Below are positions 43,122 to 52,318 of a DNA stretch of 64,000 nucleotides, one piece after another (the stretch's first letter is position 1; each line of letters starts with the position of its first letter). The translations under genes were made by a program, and so were the position numbers. Source of the DNA: Lentibacillus daqui (GTDB taxonomy: Bacteria; Bacillota; Bacilli; Bacillales; Amphibacillaceae); NCBI RefSeq assembly GCF_027186265.1, contig NZ_CP114176.1, positions 186,001 through 250,000 of the forward strand. The letters are read 5' to 3'. Under the pieces are notes generated by a model. The model had not been told where the DNA came from. It was given only the letters and a program-made list of their open reading frames with translations, and did not search any database.

Positions 43122-43904
43122 TTGGTTATTTTAACGTATAGCTTGATTACTGGAGATAGCCCCTTTCAAAGTAGCGGAATAGACCATAACCAATATAAAA
43201 TTTTAGAAGTAGTTCACAAGGAGGAAGAAACAATGGATCACAGTCAACATCATCATCATGAGTCTCATGTCGAATCAGAGGTCAAAACGAATGTCACATA
43301 CAATAATGGGAAAGTTTTCATTGAATTGGAAGATGATACGGGGAACCCTCCTGAACTTGCAATACAACATGAAAAAGAGATGCATTTCATCATGGTCTCT
43401 AATGATTTAGAGGAGTATTATCATTTGCATCCAGAGAAGGAACAACAAGGATTGTATGCTGTAAACCAGGCTCTAAATGATGGTACCTATCAGGCGTTCG
43501 TTGATATTGCACCGGAGAATAAGGTATACCAAATTACACCAAATACGTTACAGGTCGGGACAAATGAAACAAGTAAAGTACGTCTTGATGGAAAGGATAA
43601 TTGGACGAAAGAGCGTGATGGGAAGACAGTCACGTTAGATGCCGTGGATGCAATAGTTGGGGAAGAAGTATCTTTGAGATTTGACACACACGGGGAAAAA
43701 TCGGATCCATATTTAGGTGCCTTAGGTCATGTGGTTATTGTAGATGAGGATGTGAAACAGTATATTCATGTCCATCCAGAATCAGATGATACAACCACGT
43801 TCAATGCGCATTTTTCTAGACCTGGCATGTACAAAATCTGGGCGGAATTTAAGTTTGGAGATGGAGTGCACGTCTATCCTTTTATTATCGAAGTAAAAGC
43901 ATGA
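43122..43904 (+). CDS. Secreted YtkA-like, His-rich copper-associated protein
   Basis: The mature part starts with a metal-binding HSQHHHHESH cluster after an N-terminal hydrophobic stretch (LVILTYSLIT), followed by two beta-rich halves (VFIELEDDTGNPPELAIQHEKEMHFIMVS; LRFDTHGEKSDPYLGALGHVVIVDED..HVHPES), typical of FixH/YtkA-like or CopC-like extracytoplasmic proteins. 260 aa from TTG 43122, but no ribosome site is seen and ATG 43078 reads the same hydrophobic codons in another frame, so the 5' end may be frameshifted. Lies between copZ and csoR. Confidence 0.65.
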   Translation: MVILTYSLITGDSPFQSSGIDHNQYKILEVVHKEEETMDHSQHHHHESHVESEVKTNVTYNNGKVFIELEDDTGNPPELAIQHEKEMHFIMVSNDLEEYYHLHPEKEQQGLYAVNQALNDGTYQAFVDIAPENKVYQITPNTLQVGTNETSKVRLDGKDNWTKERDGKTVTLDAVDAIVGEEVSLRFDTHGEKSDPYLGALGHVVIVDEDVKQYIHVHPESDDTTTFNAHFSRPGMYKIWAEFKFGDGVHVYPFIIEVKA

Positions 43905-43940
43905 GCAAGATCATTAATAAGCTACGAGGGGTAGGATAAT

Positions 43941-44219
43941 ATGAACAACTATCAACTTGAAGTCTACACCAGACCTACTTGTTCTGATTGCCAAGACTTG
44001 AAAAAGTTCTTGCAAAGCCATCATATTCCTCACAAGGAGTACGATTTAGCAAAACAACCAGCAAAAGAAAAAGATCTGATAAAGGTAACGGGAAATAGAA
44101 TCGTTCCGGGAATCGTTTTTTCTCAGTCCTCCTTCTTAGGGTTGAGAAAAAAGCCAAAAAGCATGACAGGGTTTGAGAGGAATAAGGATGAAATAAAGAA
44201 GCTGTTAAATGTAGGGTAG
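43941..44219 (+). CDS. Glutaredoxin-like thiol protein
   Basis: 92 aa with thioredoxin-fold start EVYTRPTCSDCQDLKKFL (CxxC active site) and cis-Pro region RIVPGIVF. Compared with NrdH-type glutaredoxins the C-terminus is divergent (GLRKKPKSMTGFERN). GAGGGGTAGG before the ATG. Copper-island location suggests a role in thiol or copper handling; inference. Confidence 0.78.
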   Translation: MNNYQLEVYTRPTCSDCQDLKKFLQSHHIPHKEYDLAKQPAKEKDLIKVTGNRIVPGIVFSQSSFLGLRKKPKSMTGFERNKDEIKKLLNVG

Positions 44220-44255
44220 CTGTCATTATATACCCTGATATCTCGGTTAGGGGAG

Positions 44256-44274
44256 TTTTTTTTTTTTTTTTTTT
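44256..44274 (+). repeat. 19-base poly-T tract
   Basis: Uninterrupted run of 19 T after TTAGGGGAG. Could be the tail of a weak terminator for the copper genes. Confidence 0.8.
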
Positions 44275-44344
44275 GAAAAAATTATACCCGCCCCCAGTAA
44301 GGTAAGTAGTAAAATTAAAATGTAATACTGGAAGGAATATTAGT

Positions 44345-44500
44345 ATGTCTACACATTCACCGACAATTTCGCAACCTGATCCAAGGCGTTGGAAAGCACT
44401 CTTTTTGTTGCGCTTTGCGAATTTCCTTGTGATGATGGATGCTGTGATTATTCAGATTACGCTACCATCTTTAAGTGGGCTTGATACAGGTTATTGTTAA
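44345..44500 (+). pseudogene. N-terminal fragment of an MFS (DHA2-type) transporter
   Basis: ATG 44345 encodes 51 residues: a charged lead (PDPRRWKALF) and the first transmembrane helix with the LDA-type motif (VMMDAVIIQITLPSL), then stops. DHA2 drug transporters begin exactly so and run to about 450 aa. Truncation right before csoR. Confidence 0.65.
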
Positions 44501-44577
44501 AATGACAAATTCAGACTGTGCTTTCAATATGGTAATAACCATTTACGAGTTATTTTGCAATATATGAAGGTTTTCTG

Positions 44578-44606
44578 TTGACATAAATACCTTATGGGGG
44601 TATAGT
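44578..44606 (+). promoter_or_regulatory. csoR-copA promoter with CsoR operator
   Basis: TTGACA (44578-44583), 17-bp spacer, TATAGT (44601-44606). ATACCTTATGGGGGTAT (44587-44603) fills the spacer and matches the CsoR operator class very closely. Confidence 0.88.
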
Positions 44607-44636
44607 ATAGATAGAACAGAAAAGGAAGTGATTCAT

Positions 44637-44939
44637 TTGGATAAATTCTTACGTGATCACCCAAGTAAACCAAGAACACAAGATGAAAAGCAAAAAGTTA
44701 TTAACCGTTTGAAACGTATCGAAGGTCAAGTTCGCGGCATACAGAAAATGGTGGAAGAGGATCGATATTGTGTCGATATTTTAGTACAAATCAGTGCCAT
44801 TCAATCCGCATTAAAAAATGTAGGTTTCGCCGTCACTGAAAGACATATCAACCATTGTGTCAGTGATGCGATCAAACAAGGTGAAGGTAAAGAAACGATT
44901 GAGGAATTAATGGATGTATTGAAGCAGTTTTCCAAGTAG
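44637..44939 (+). CDS. csoR: Copper-sensing repressor CsoR
   Basis: All-helical DUF156 repressor released from DNA by Cu(I). Ligand residues are seen in RYCVDILVQ and RHINHC (Cys-His-Cys), and RLKRIEGQVRGIQKM is the family signature. TTG 44637 is chosen because AAAAGGAAG ends 9 nt upstream; GTG 44628 would be adjacent to it. 100 aa. Followed after 11 nt by copA. Confidence 0.95.
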   Translation: MDKFLRDHPSKPRTQDEKQKVINRLKRIEGQVRGIQKMVEEDRYCVDILVQISAIQSALKNVGFAVTERHINHCVSDAIKQGEGKETIEELMDVLKQFSK

Positions 44940-44950
44940 GGGGGATTGTT

Positions 44951-47323
44951 ATGAGTGATGCAAATCATGCAACATTAGGTATAACAGGAATGACTTGTGC
45001 TGCATGTTCCAGTCGTATTGAAAAAGTTTTAAATAAAATGGACGGTGTGGAAGCACAAGTTAATTTAACGACAGAAAAGGCCACCGTAGATTACGATTCA
45101 GAGAAAACTTCCATTGAAGATATCACCAAGAAAATTGAAAATGTCGGCTACGGTGTTTTAATGGAAAAAGCAGAACTCGATGTTTTTGGAATGACCTGTG
45201 CTGCATGTTCGAGCCGTATTGAAAAGGTTTTGAATAAGCAAGAAGGGGTTCAATTTGCCGCTGTAAACTTAACAACAGAAACCGCGTCTATAGAGTATAA
45301 CCCCGGACTGGTAGATCTTAAAGCATTGATTGGGAAAATCAAAAATATAGGTTATGATGCAAAACCTAAAGCCGAAGCAGCGGAAAAGCAAACGCATAAA
45401 GAAAAAGAACTGCAACATAAGAAGACGAAGCTGATCATTTCGGCTGTATTGGCTGCACCATTAGTATTAACGATGCTCGTTCATTTATTTGGCATGAATT
45501 TACCGGCAATATTCATGAATCCATGGTTTCAATTTGTATTGGCAACGCCTGTGCAATTTATCATCGGATGGCAATTTTATGTCGGCGCCTATAAGAACCT
45601 CCGTAATGGTGGAGCGAACATGGATGTACTTGTTGCATTAGGTACAAGTGCTGCTTATTTTTATAGTTTATACGAAGCATTGAAGACTATCGGCAAACCG
45701 CATCTGTATTTTGAAACAAGTGCTGTGTTGATCACATTGATTTTATTTGGCAAGTATTTGGAAGCAAAAGCGAAAAGCCAGACAACGAATGCACTATCCT
45801 CTTTGCTTAATTTACAGGCAAAAGAAGCTCGCATCATAAGAAATGGCGAGGAAGTCATGGTTCCAGTTGATGAAGTTGTCGTTGGTGATCGATTAGTTGT
45901 AAAACCTGGGGAGAAAATACCTGTAGACGGCAGGCTTGTAAAGGGAAAAACTTCTGTCGATGAATCAATGATTACAGGGGAATCCATCCCAATTGAAAAG
46001 GACGTAGACGCAAGTGTTATTGGTTCGACGATAAACAAAAATGGCTCAATTGAAATGGAAGCAACAAAGGTTGGTAAAGATACTGCCCTTGCATCGATTG
46101 TCAAAGTTGTGGAAGAAGCTCAAGGATCGAAAGCGCCAATTCAACGTTTAGCTGACGTCATTTCCGGCTATTTCGTTCCGATCGTTGTAGGGATTGCCAT
46201 TCTGACATTTATCATCTGGATAGCGTTTGTCCAGCCTGGCCAATTTGAACCTGCATTGGTTGCGGCAATTGCTGTACTTGTTATTGCCTGCCCATGTGCG
46301 TTAGGGCTTGCAACGCCAACTTCGATCATGGTAGGAACAGGAAAAGCTGCAGAGAACGGAATTCTTTTTAAAGGTGGAGAACACCTGGAAAGAACCCATC
46401 AGTTGAATGCGATTGTTCTTGATAAAACAGGAACCATCACGAAAGGAAAACCGGAAGTAACGGATTTTACGGGTGATGAAGAAGCATTACAATTATTAGC
46501 CAGTGCAGAAAAAGGATCAGAACATCCACTTGCAGAAGCGATCGTGGCCTACGCAACGGAGAATAACATCGATTTATTGGATGTGGATGATTTTACTGCT
46601 ATACCTGGCCATGGTATTGAAGCGAAAATTTCCGGAAAACAAATTTTTGTTGGCAATCGCAAATTGATGAATGACCAGCAAATTGATATTGGTGCTAACG
46701 AGGAGAAATTAGTTGCATTTGAAACCAATGGCAAGACAGCGATGTTGATTGCCATTAATGGAAAATATCGCGGAATTGTTGCGGTTGCCGATACCATTAA
46801 AGAAACGGCCCCACAAGCAATCAAAGAGTTACAAGAACAAGGTCTGGAAGTAATCATGCTAACAGGTGATAATGAAAGAACAGCCCAAGCTATTGCAAAA
46901 CAAGTAGGAATCGACCATGTGATTGCGCAGGTATTACCTGAAGAAAAAGCGGATAAAGTCAAAGAAATTCAGGACGAGGACAAAAAGGTAGCAATGGTTG
47001 GTGACGGTGTAAACGATGCACCTGCGTTGGTCACTGCAGATATTGGAATTGCCATTGGAACTGGTACAGAAGTGGCCATTGAAGCTGCTGACCTTACGAT
47101 TCTTGGTGGGGAGCTATTGCTCATACCAAAAGCCATCAAAATCAGTCATGCTACGATTAAAAATATCCGTCAAAATCTCTTCTGGGCTTTCGGCTACAAT
47201 ACAGCAGGAATCCCGGTTGCAGCAATCGGATTCCTTGCACCATGGGTCGCTGGTGCAGCAATGGCACTAAGTTCAGTAAGTGTTGTTTCTAACTCTCTTC
47301 GCTTAAAGAGAGTGAAGATATAA
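44951..47323 (+). CDS. copA: Copper-translocating P1B-type ATPase CopA
   Basis: Exports Cu(I) across the membrane. Two N-terminal HMA domains with MTCAACSSRIEKVLNK (about 14-29 and 83-98), the TGES actuator loop, the CPC metal site in ACPCALGLATP, phosphorylation site DKTGTITKGKP, HP in GSEHPLAEA, and hinge GDGVNDAPAL. Eight membrane segments, 790 aa, normal. Takes copper from CopZ, which is encoded next. Confidence 0.97.
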   Translation: MSDANHATLGITGMTCAACSSRIEKVLNKMDGVEAQVNLTTEKATVDYDSEKTSIEDITKKIENVGYGVLMEKAELDVFGMTCAACSSRIEKVLNKQEGVQFAAVNLTTETASIEYNPGLVDLKALIGKIKNIGYDAKPKAEAAEKQTHKEKELQHKKTKLIISAVLAAPLVLTMLVHLFGMNLPAIFMNPWFQFVLATPVQFIIGWQFYVGAYKNLRNGGANMDVLVALGTSAAYFYSLYEALKTIGKPHLYFETSAVLITLILFGKYLEAKAKSQTTNALSSLLNLQAKEARIIRNGEEVMVPVDEVVVGDRLVVKPGEKIPVDGRLVKGKTSVDESMITGESIPIEKDVDASVIGSTINKNGSIEMEATKVGKDTALASIVKVVEEAQGSKAPIQRLADVISGYFVPIVVGIAILTFIIWIAFVQPGQFEPALVAAIAVLVIACPCALGLATPTSIMVGTGKAAENGILFKGGEHLERTHQLNAIVLDKTGTITKGKPEVTDFTGDEEALQLLASAEKGSEHPLAEAIVAYATENNIDLLDVDDFTAIPGHGIEAKISGKQIFVGNRKLMNDQQIDIGANEEKLVAFETNGKTAMLIAINGKYRGIVAVADTIKETAPQAIKELQEQGLEVIMLTGDNERTAQAIAKQVGIDHVIAQVLPEEKADKVKEIQDEDKKVAMVGDGVNDAPALVTADIGIAIGTGTEVAIEAADLTILGGELLLIPKAIKISHATIKNIRQNLFWAFGYNTAGIPVAAIGFLAPWVAGAAMALSSVSVVSNSLRLKRVKI

Positions 47324-47356
47324 TTTCCAGACAACTTTAAAGGAGGTGAGAAGGTC

Positions 47357-47563
47357 ATGAAGACAACTTTAAATGTACAAGGCATGTCATGTGATCATTG
47401 CAAAGCGTCAGTTGAGGGTGCATTAAATAAATTAGATGGTGTATCAGCAGCTGAGGTTAATTTGGAAGCGGGCAGTGTGGATGTTACCTTTGATGATTCA
47501 AAAGTAACTGTTGATGCCATGAAAGAAGCTATTGAAGAGCAAGGCTACGATGTTGTGGCCTAA
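47357..47563 (+). CDS. copZ: Copper chaperone CopZ (second copy)
   Basis: 68-residue HMA domain with MSCDHCKASVEG. AAAGGAGGTG before ATG, 33 nt after copA, so it shares the csoR-copA transcript. Having one copZ inside the operon and another under its own operator is a duplicate arrangement. Confidence 0.95.
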   Translation: MKTTLNVQGMSCDHCKASVEGALNKLDGVSAAEVNLEAGSVDVTFDDSKVTVDAMKEAIEEQGYDVVA

Positions 47564-47577
47564 TATAAGCAAGAATG

Positions 47578-47615
47578 AAAAGCTGGTTTTCCTTTTTGGG
47601 AAACCAGCTTTTTAC
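47578..47615 (+). terminator. Terminator of the csoR-copA-copZ operon
   Basis: AAAGCTGGTTT and GAAACCAGCTTTTT arms around TCCTTTTTGG. Confidence 0.9.
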
Positions 47616-47671
47616 ATAAAAAATCATTATTAACCAGTATGTCCCTCTCTATATCTTCTTCCATAATTACT

Positions 47672-47803
47672 ATTTTTTGAGTTTGATGGTCAATTCAGCT
47701 GGAATATTTGCATCACTCTTTCGTTTAATCGTTACGTTTAAAGGAACATACAAGCCATTTGTAATGGTGTATGCTCCTTTTTTGAACACCAGATCTGCCT
47801 TTT
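47672..47803 (-). pseudogene. C-terminal remnant of a secreted protein
   Basis: Minus-strand frame reads KADLVFKKGAYTITNGLYVP, then LNVTIKRKSDANIPAELTIK and a stop. It resembles the end of a beta-rich extracytoplasmic protein; no start is present. Confidence 0.4.
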
Positions 47804-47996
47804 AAGTTGTTACCAATAAGTTCATACCAATTATAAGGGATATGGCAGTCCGGGAAGGGAAAGATAATGACAGCAAGCAACATTAATTGGGAGCGAGATT
47901 CTGCTGACTTATAAATAACTAAATAATTTTTTATTACATCCTAAATAATGTAATGCCAGTGAGTTTGGCTTTGAGAAGGAGTTGACACAGGGTAAA

Positions 47997-49397
47997 ATGA
48001 AATTTAACAAGAAAAAAATTAATGTTGTCGATATAAAACAAACGAAGAAAAGCGTGTTTGCTACAGGGGTAGGAAACGCTATGGAATGGTTTGACTTTGG
48101 TTTATATTCCTATTTGGCAGTTATTATCAGCCAAAACTTTTTTAGTGCAGTTGAGAATAATGAGCTAAAATTGGTCTTCACATTTGCCACATTTGCGATA
48201 GCCTTTTTAATGCGCCCATTAGGCGGTATTATATTTGGTAAAGTCGGTGATAAATATGGACGAAAAGTGGTTTTAACCGTCACAATTATTTTAATGGCTT
48301 TGTCCACATTACTAATTGGTTTATTACCTACATACGATCAAGTAGGTATATGGGCACCTATCCTCTTATTAATCGCTCGAATTATTCAGGGCTTTTCAAC
48401 TGGTGGTGAATACGCTGGTGCAATGGTCTATATTGCGGAATCCTCCCCAGATAACAAACGTAATATGCTGGGAAGTGGATTAGAAATTGGTACGCTCACC
48501 GGTTATATATTAGCTTCACTACTTGCCAGTGTCCTCTTTATTACATTATCTGATCAACAGATGGCCTCATGGGGGTGGAGAATACCGTTTTTACTCGGCT
48601 TACCTCTAGGGTTGGTTGGCTTTTACCTAAGAAGGAGTTTAGGGGAAACGCCGATTTTTGAAAATGAACTCTCCGATGATGACATCGAGGAGGAAAGCTT
48701 CCTGTCTATTTTGAAAAACCACAAAAGAGATGTTCTGGTTTGTTTCGTGGCTGTCGCATTCTTTAGTGTGACAAACTACATGTTACTATCATACATGCCT
48801 TCTTATTTGGATGAAATTATTGGATTATCCAGCACAGTAGGAACCGTATTGATTACGGTTACAATGATTATCATGGTACCACTTGCTTTCATGTTTGGAA
48901 GGCTCAGTGATAACATTGGAAACAAGACTGTTTTCTTAATTGGTTTAGGCGGATTAACCCTGTTATCCATTTTCGCTTTTTATTTATTAAACTTGAATGG
49001 TTTAATATTTGTTTCTTTAGGCATTCTCATTTTGGGTGTTCTGCTTTCAACTTATGAAGGTACCATGCCTGGATCGTTGCCAACAATGTTTTACACAGAT
49101 ATACGATATCGAACATTGGCTGTGACCTTTAATGTCTCTGTTTCCATATTTGGCGGGACTACCCCATTGGTTTCAACATGGCTGGTCCACCAAACCGGGA
49201 ACAACTTAGCCCCTGGTTTTTACCTGACAATCTTCAGTATTATCGGGTTTTTGGTGATTTCATTCCTGTTCAGTAGCACAACAGGAAAATCTCTAAAAGG
49301 TTCCTACCCAACAGTGGCCTCCAAGTCCGAGTATAAAGAAGCTGTTGAAAACCCAAAAGATTCATTATGGTGGGAAACAGAAAAGAGGGATGAATAA
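47997..49397 (+). CDS. MFS metabolite:proton symporter (ProP-like)
   Basis: Twelve-helix MFS transporter of the metabolite-H+ symporter group: GNAMEWFDFGLYSYLA in helix 1, RPLGGIIFGKVGDKYGRK between helices 2 and 3, and RIIQGFSTGGEYAGA in helix 4. Relatives carry proline, glycine betaine or organic acids; an osmolyte role would suit a halotolerant host but is inference. ATG 47997 (466 aa) is preferred over TTG 47982, which abuts GAAGGAG. Confidence 0.85.
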   Translation: MKFNKKKINVVDIKQTKKSVFATGVGNAMEWFDFGLYSYLAVIISQNFFSAVENNELKLVFTFATFAIAFLMRPLGGIIFGKVGDKYGRKVVLTVTIILMALSTLLIGLLPTYDQVGIWAPILLLIARIIQGFSTGGEYAGAMVYIAESSPDNKRNMLGSGLEIGTLTGYILASLLASVLFITLSDQQMASWGWRIPFLLGLPLGLVGFYLRRSLGETPIFENELSDDDIEEESFLSILKNHKRDVLVCFVAVAFFSVTNYMLLSYMPSYLDEIIGLSSTVGTVLITVTMIIMVPLAFMFGRLSDNIGNKTVFLIGLGGLTLLSIFAFYLLNLNGLIFVSLGILILGVLLSTYEGTMPGSLPTMFYTDIRYRTLAVTFNVSVSIFGGTTPLVSTWLVHQTGNNLAPGFYLTIFSIIGFLVISFLFSSTTGKSLKGSYPTVASKSEYKEAVENPKDSLWWETEKRDE

Positions 49398-49407
49398 AGT
49401 GAAACTT

Positions 49408-49441
49408 CATTCAGTGGGGGGGTCTTTCTACCCCGCTGAAT
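49408..49441 (+). terminator. First hairpin after the symporter
   Basis: ATTCAGTGGGG pairs with CCCCGCTGAAT around a short loop, with little T-run. Confidence 0.6.
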
Positions 49442-49487
49442 CAAGTGAACAAAACGAATTTTAATTAGAACATATACTTTAAGAAGG

Positions 49488-49543
49488 AAGAGGCTGTTCC
49501 AAGGTTAAAAAGTCATAACCAATCGGGACAGCCTCTTTTTTGT
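49488..49543 (+). terminator. Main terminator after the symporter
   Basis: AAGAGGCTGTTCC and GGGACAGCCTCTT arms, followed by TTTT. Confidence 0.85.
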
Positions 49544-49577
49544 GAACGAATGTACTTAAACAAGCGGGCGCAAAATT

Positions 49578-49733
49578 TTAATCACGCATTGCGCTTGCCT
49601 CACGGGAAGTCATTGCACCTTGTCCTTCGCTTATATCTTTCTGAATTTCTTGCTTGACTTTTTTGGCATCGGTTCCGGCAAATCCTGGTTTCGTACTGGA
49701 ATTTTTTGTGCTTTGTTGATCTTGTTGTTGCAT
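49578..49733 (-). CDS. Small acid-soluble spore-type protein, 51 aa
   Basis: GAAGGAGGATTTGT precedes ATG 49733 on the minus strand. The product begins MQQQDQQSTKNSSTKPGFAG and continues TDAKKVKQEIQKD..REASAMRD. The Gln/Ser/Lys-rich, Cys-free composition and FAGTDAKKVKQ phrase recall gamma-type SASP, but only one such unit is present. It may be another small spore protein. Too short for most gene callers; the ribosome site is strong. Confidence 0.6.
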   Translation of the reverse strand: MQQQDQQSTKNSSTKPGFAGTDAKKVKQEIQKDISEGQGAMTSREASAMRD

Positions 49734-49803
49734 ACAAATCCTCCTTCATTTATTGCTTAACAAGCTTATTATTTACAAAAAACAAAAGGTGATACTGATA
49801 GAG

Positions 49804-49830
49804 GATGTTCAAAAAGTCCGGTAGAAATGA
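49804..49830. repeat. One end of the TGTTCAAAAAG repeat family
   Basis: TGTTCAAAAAGTCCGGTAGAAATGAC matches one terminus of the 8847-8991 element. The sequence beyond it diverges (CCCCTGCAAAAGGGG hairpin). Confidence 0.65.
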
Positions 49831-50042
49831 CATGCCCCTGCAAAAGGGGTATGCCGACGTTGGCGCAAAGCCCGTTTTTAGTCGGCCTTCCTTTGAAAAA
49901 GCTCGTTGGCTTGCCGAACTATCCTCCCCAGGGCAGGTTAAACTATGGAATAAAAACCTGTCATTAGCACAATTTAAAGAGGATTCCAGTAATGCATGTA
50001 AATGGTGAATGGACAACTTTCAAGGTGAAGGGGGTTGCGATT

Positions 50043-51314
50043 TTGAAGAATGCCATTACACATATACTTACACACAGACTTGCCATTTTCGGAATATGTA
50101 TCGCCATATTTTATCAGTTTTTGTTTATTATTTGTTGGCAAACCGGCTTTGGGAGTATCCCGAATAATACCTCACATCTGAAGGTAGCGATCATTAATGA
50201 AGATACGGAAATAGGTCCTGCTTTAACCAATGCCCTTGCAAAGCAACTCCCTTTTCGTACTAAAGTTGAACACTCTTTACCTCAAGCAAGGGAGAAATTA
50301 GAGCGACGTACTATTCAGATGATTGTTCGTGTTCCGGAAAACTTTACCCAACGTGTTGGAAATCTTCAAGACAAGGCACAAATTGATTTCTTTGTTAATG
50401 AATCAAATCCCTTGCTGATCGGAAATACGGTGACACAAACAGCTGCAACAGTGACAGCGAAGATTGACCAACAGTTTGCCACCCATGCTTTGGAAAGGAT
50501 CATGGGAAAACCAAATATTCCACAAGGACAAATACAAAAACTTGTCCACCAGGCATCACAAAGGGTTATTCCCGATGTTCATAAAATCCATCAAGAAGAG
50601 AACATGGGCAATCTCATGGCACCGTTTATGTTGGGGCTGGCGGGCTTTATCGCGGCAATGATTCTGCAATTGAACTTATTTAATGCGTCGAGAATGATTG
50701 GCGATGTGGCTAACAAATGGCAGAAGTTTGCTGTAAGAAATGGAATTAACGTTGTGATTGCCATCATTTGCTCCTTTATCGCAAGTGAACTGTTGGTTTT
50801 ATTTCAAGTGCCGATGGTGAAAGGCTTTTTTGCCATTTGGGGATTCCAATTTCTTGTGATGTTAGCTTTTATCGCTTTAACTCAAATTTTTGTCATCCTT
50901 TTCGGTTTGTACGGGTTGTTTTTTAACATCACGATTCTTATTATACAAACCATGTTAGCTGGTGGATCCATACCGCGCGTGGCGTTACCGGATTTTTACT
51001 ATCACTTGGGGAAAGTCATGCCCATGAAATATTCCGTTGACGGCAGTTTTGATCTTTTGCTCGGCGGAACAACGGTATCAAAGGATATCCTTGCTCTGAT
51101 AATCATTACAATCATTTGTATCGGCATTTGCGTCCTGTTAACCGCCATCGTGATTAAAGATGAAAAAAAGGATAAACCAGTTCAATATGCAAACAATGAA
51201 GAAGAAATCACAGATGTTTTGCCGCCATTTCATGATGGAGATCAAGGAGATGGATCAGATTCATTCAGCGGATCAGAGGGGCATACAGATGATCATGGTA
51301 CAAAAGAGGAATAA
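50043..51314 (+). CDS. YhgE/Pip-like ABC-2-type membrane protein
   Basis: One N-terminal helix (ILTHRLAIFGICIAIFYQFL), a large extracytoplasmic domain (about 35-200) with the family phrase VAIINEDTEIGP, then five to six helices, and an acidic, disordered C-terminus. TTG 50043 follows AAGGGGG by 8 nt; an upstream ATG at 49992 adds 17 residues without a site. 423 aa, shorter than classic YhgE/Pip. Upstream of a MarR regulator, so possibly an envelope or drug-export function. Confidence 0.72.
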   Translation: MKNAITHILTHRLAIFGICIAIFYQFLFIICWQTGFGSIPNNTSHLKVAIINEDTEIGPALTNALAKQLPFRTKVEHSLPQAREKLERRTIQMIVRVPENFTQRVGNLQDKAQIDFFVNESNPLLIGNTVTQTAATVTAKIDQQFATHALERIMGKPNIPQGQIQKLVHQASQRVIPDVHKIHQEENMGNLMAPFMLGLAGFIAAMILQLNLFNASRMIGDVANKWQKFAVRNGINVVIAIICSFIASELLVLFQVPMVKGFFAIWGFQFLVMLAFIALTQIFVILFGLYGLFFNITILIIQTMLAGGSIPRVALPDFYYHLGKVMPMKYSVDGSFDLLLGGTTVSKDILALIIITIICIGICVLLTAIVIKDEKKDKPVQYANNEEEITDVLPPFHDGDQGDGSDSFSGSEGHTDDHGTKEE

Positions 51315-51382
51315 GAGATACTGCATTTCGTCTGCTGATTCAATAAATTTACGTGTTTCTCCAAACCAAACCAGCTATTTTG

Positions 51383-51439
51383 TTGACAAAGATAATGAAT
51401 CGATGTATTGTTGTTGCATCAACGTTGTCTAGTCAACAA
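51383..51439 (+). promoter_or_regulatory. marR-doxX promoter and operator
   Basis: TTGACA (51383-51388), 17 bp, TATTGT (51406-51411), followed by GTTGTCTAGTCAAC (GTTG/CAAC palindrome, about 51424-51437) overlapping the transcript start. Likely MarR autorepression. Confidence 0.7.
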
Positions 51440-51462
51440 CATTTTGGGAGGATGGATGCCCT

Positions 51463-51888
51463 TTGAACGCGAATAATCATATGGGTGCTTTAATTCACCA
51501 TGCAGATTTAACGATTGCAAATTATGTAAGGAAACATTTAAAGCCTTTCAACCTCGCACCGGAGCAAAATTTTATAATGATGATGCTTTGGAAGAAAGAT
51601 GGAATTTCATCTCATGAACTCGTATCAGAACTCAAAAAGGACAAGGCCAGTATCGCACGTATGATCAATAGCCTGGAAGGAAAAGGGTACATCAAAAAGG
51701 TCGAGCACCCTTCTGATAAACGTACCTTTAGGATCCATTTAACGGATGAAGGCAAACGGCTTGCTCATTCAGTCCTGCCAGTTCAACAGAAAATACGTGA
51801 AACGATTGCTGCCAATATGACTAAAGAAGAAATGAATGAACTCCAAAGACTAATCACAAAAGTTATTGATAATGTTTTGGAAGCTTAA
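51463..51888 (+). CDS. MarR-family transcriptional regulator
   Basis: 141 aa, TTG start about 10 nt after GGGAGG. Winged helix visible: GISSHELVSELKKDKASIARMINSLEGKGYIKKV and the wing DKRTFRIHLTDEGK. It probably represses itself and doxX, which follows after 16 nt, through the palindrome at the promoter. Ligand unknown, likely phenolic or oxidative. Confidence 0.93.
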   Translation: MNANNHMGALIHHADLTIANYVRKHLKPFNLAPEQNFIMMMLWKKDGISSHELVSELKKDKASIARMINSLEGKGYIKKVEHPSDKRTFRIHLTDEGKRLAHSVLPVQQKIRETIAANMTKEEMNELQRLITKVIDNVLEA

Positions 51889-51904
51889 ACAGGAGGAGGG
51901 ATAG

Positions 51905-52303
51905 ATGATGAGCAGTATGATGAGCCTTGGACTCTTGATTATTCGTCTGGTGATGGGATTAACCTTCGCCGCTCATGGTGCACAAAAGATGTTCGGGTGG
52001 TTTAAGGGTACAGGCCTAAAGAAATTTTCTGAAACCCTGGCATCCATGAATGTGAAACCCCCCATGTTGAACGCACTTGTTGTAGCTTCGGCTGAAATAG
52101 TGTCCGGACTTTTAATTGCCACTGGGTTATGGATTAGGCTTGGGGCTGTATTAGTGGTGATCACTATGCTGGTTGCCATCATTAAAGTGCATGGTAAAAA
52201 TGGATATCTGCAAAAGGGTGGTTACGAATATAATCTACACCTTATTGCAATTGCAAGTGGACTCGCATGTATAGGACCGGGTGAATATGTTCTGTTTTTT
52301 TGA
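51905..52303 (+). CDS. DoxX family membrane protein
   Basis: 132 aa, GGAGGAGGG before ATG. Four helices with the DoxX start LIIRLVMGLTFAAHGAQKMFGWF and late GGYEYNLHLIAIASGLA. Co-transcribed with marR. Relatives take part in thiol or oxidative stress handling; exact reaction unknown. Confidence 0.9.
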   Translation: MMSSMMSLGLLIIRLVMGLTFAAHGAQKMFGWFKGTGLKKFSETLASMNVKPPMLNALVVASAEIVSGLLIATGLWIRLGAVLVVITMLVAIIKVHGKNGYLQKGGYEYNLHLIAIASGLACIGPGEYVLFF

Positions 52304-52318
52304 TGGATAAGTATAAAA

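Noticed and set aside
51383..51395. ACAAAGAT as the far end and duplication of the Tn7-like element
   Set aside because: It is part of a good TTGACA promoter for marR and has no TnsB-type repeats beside it.
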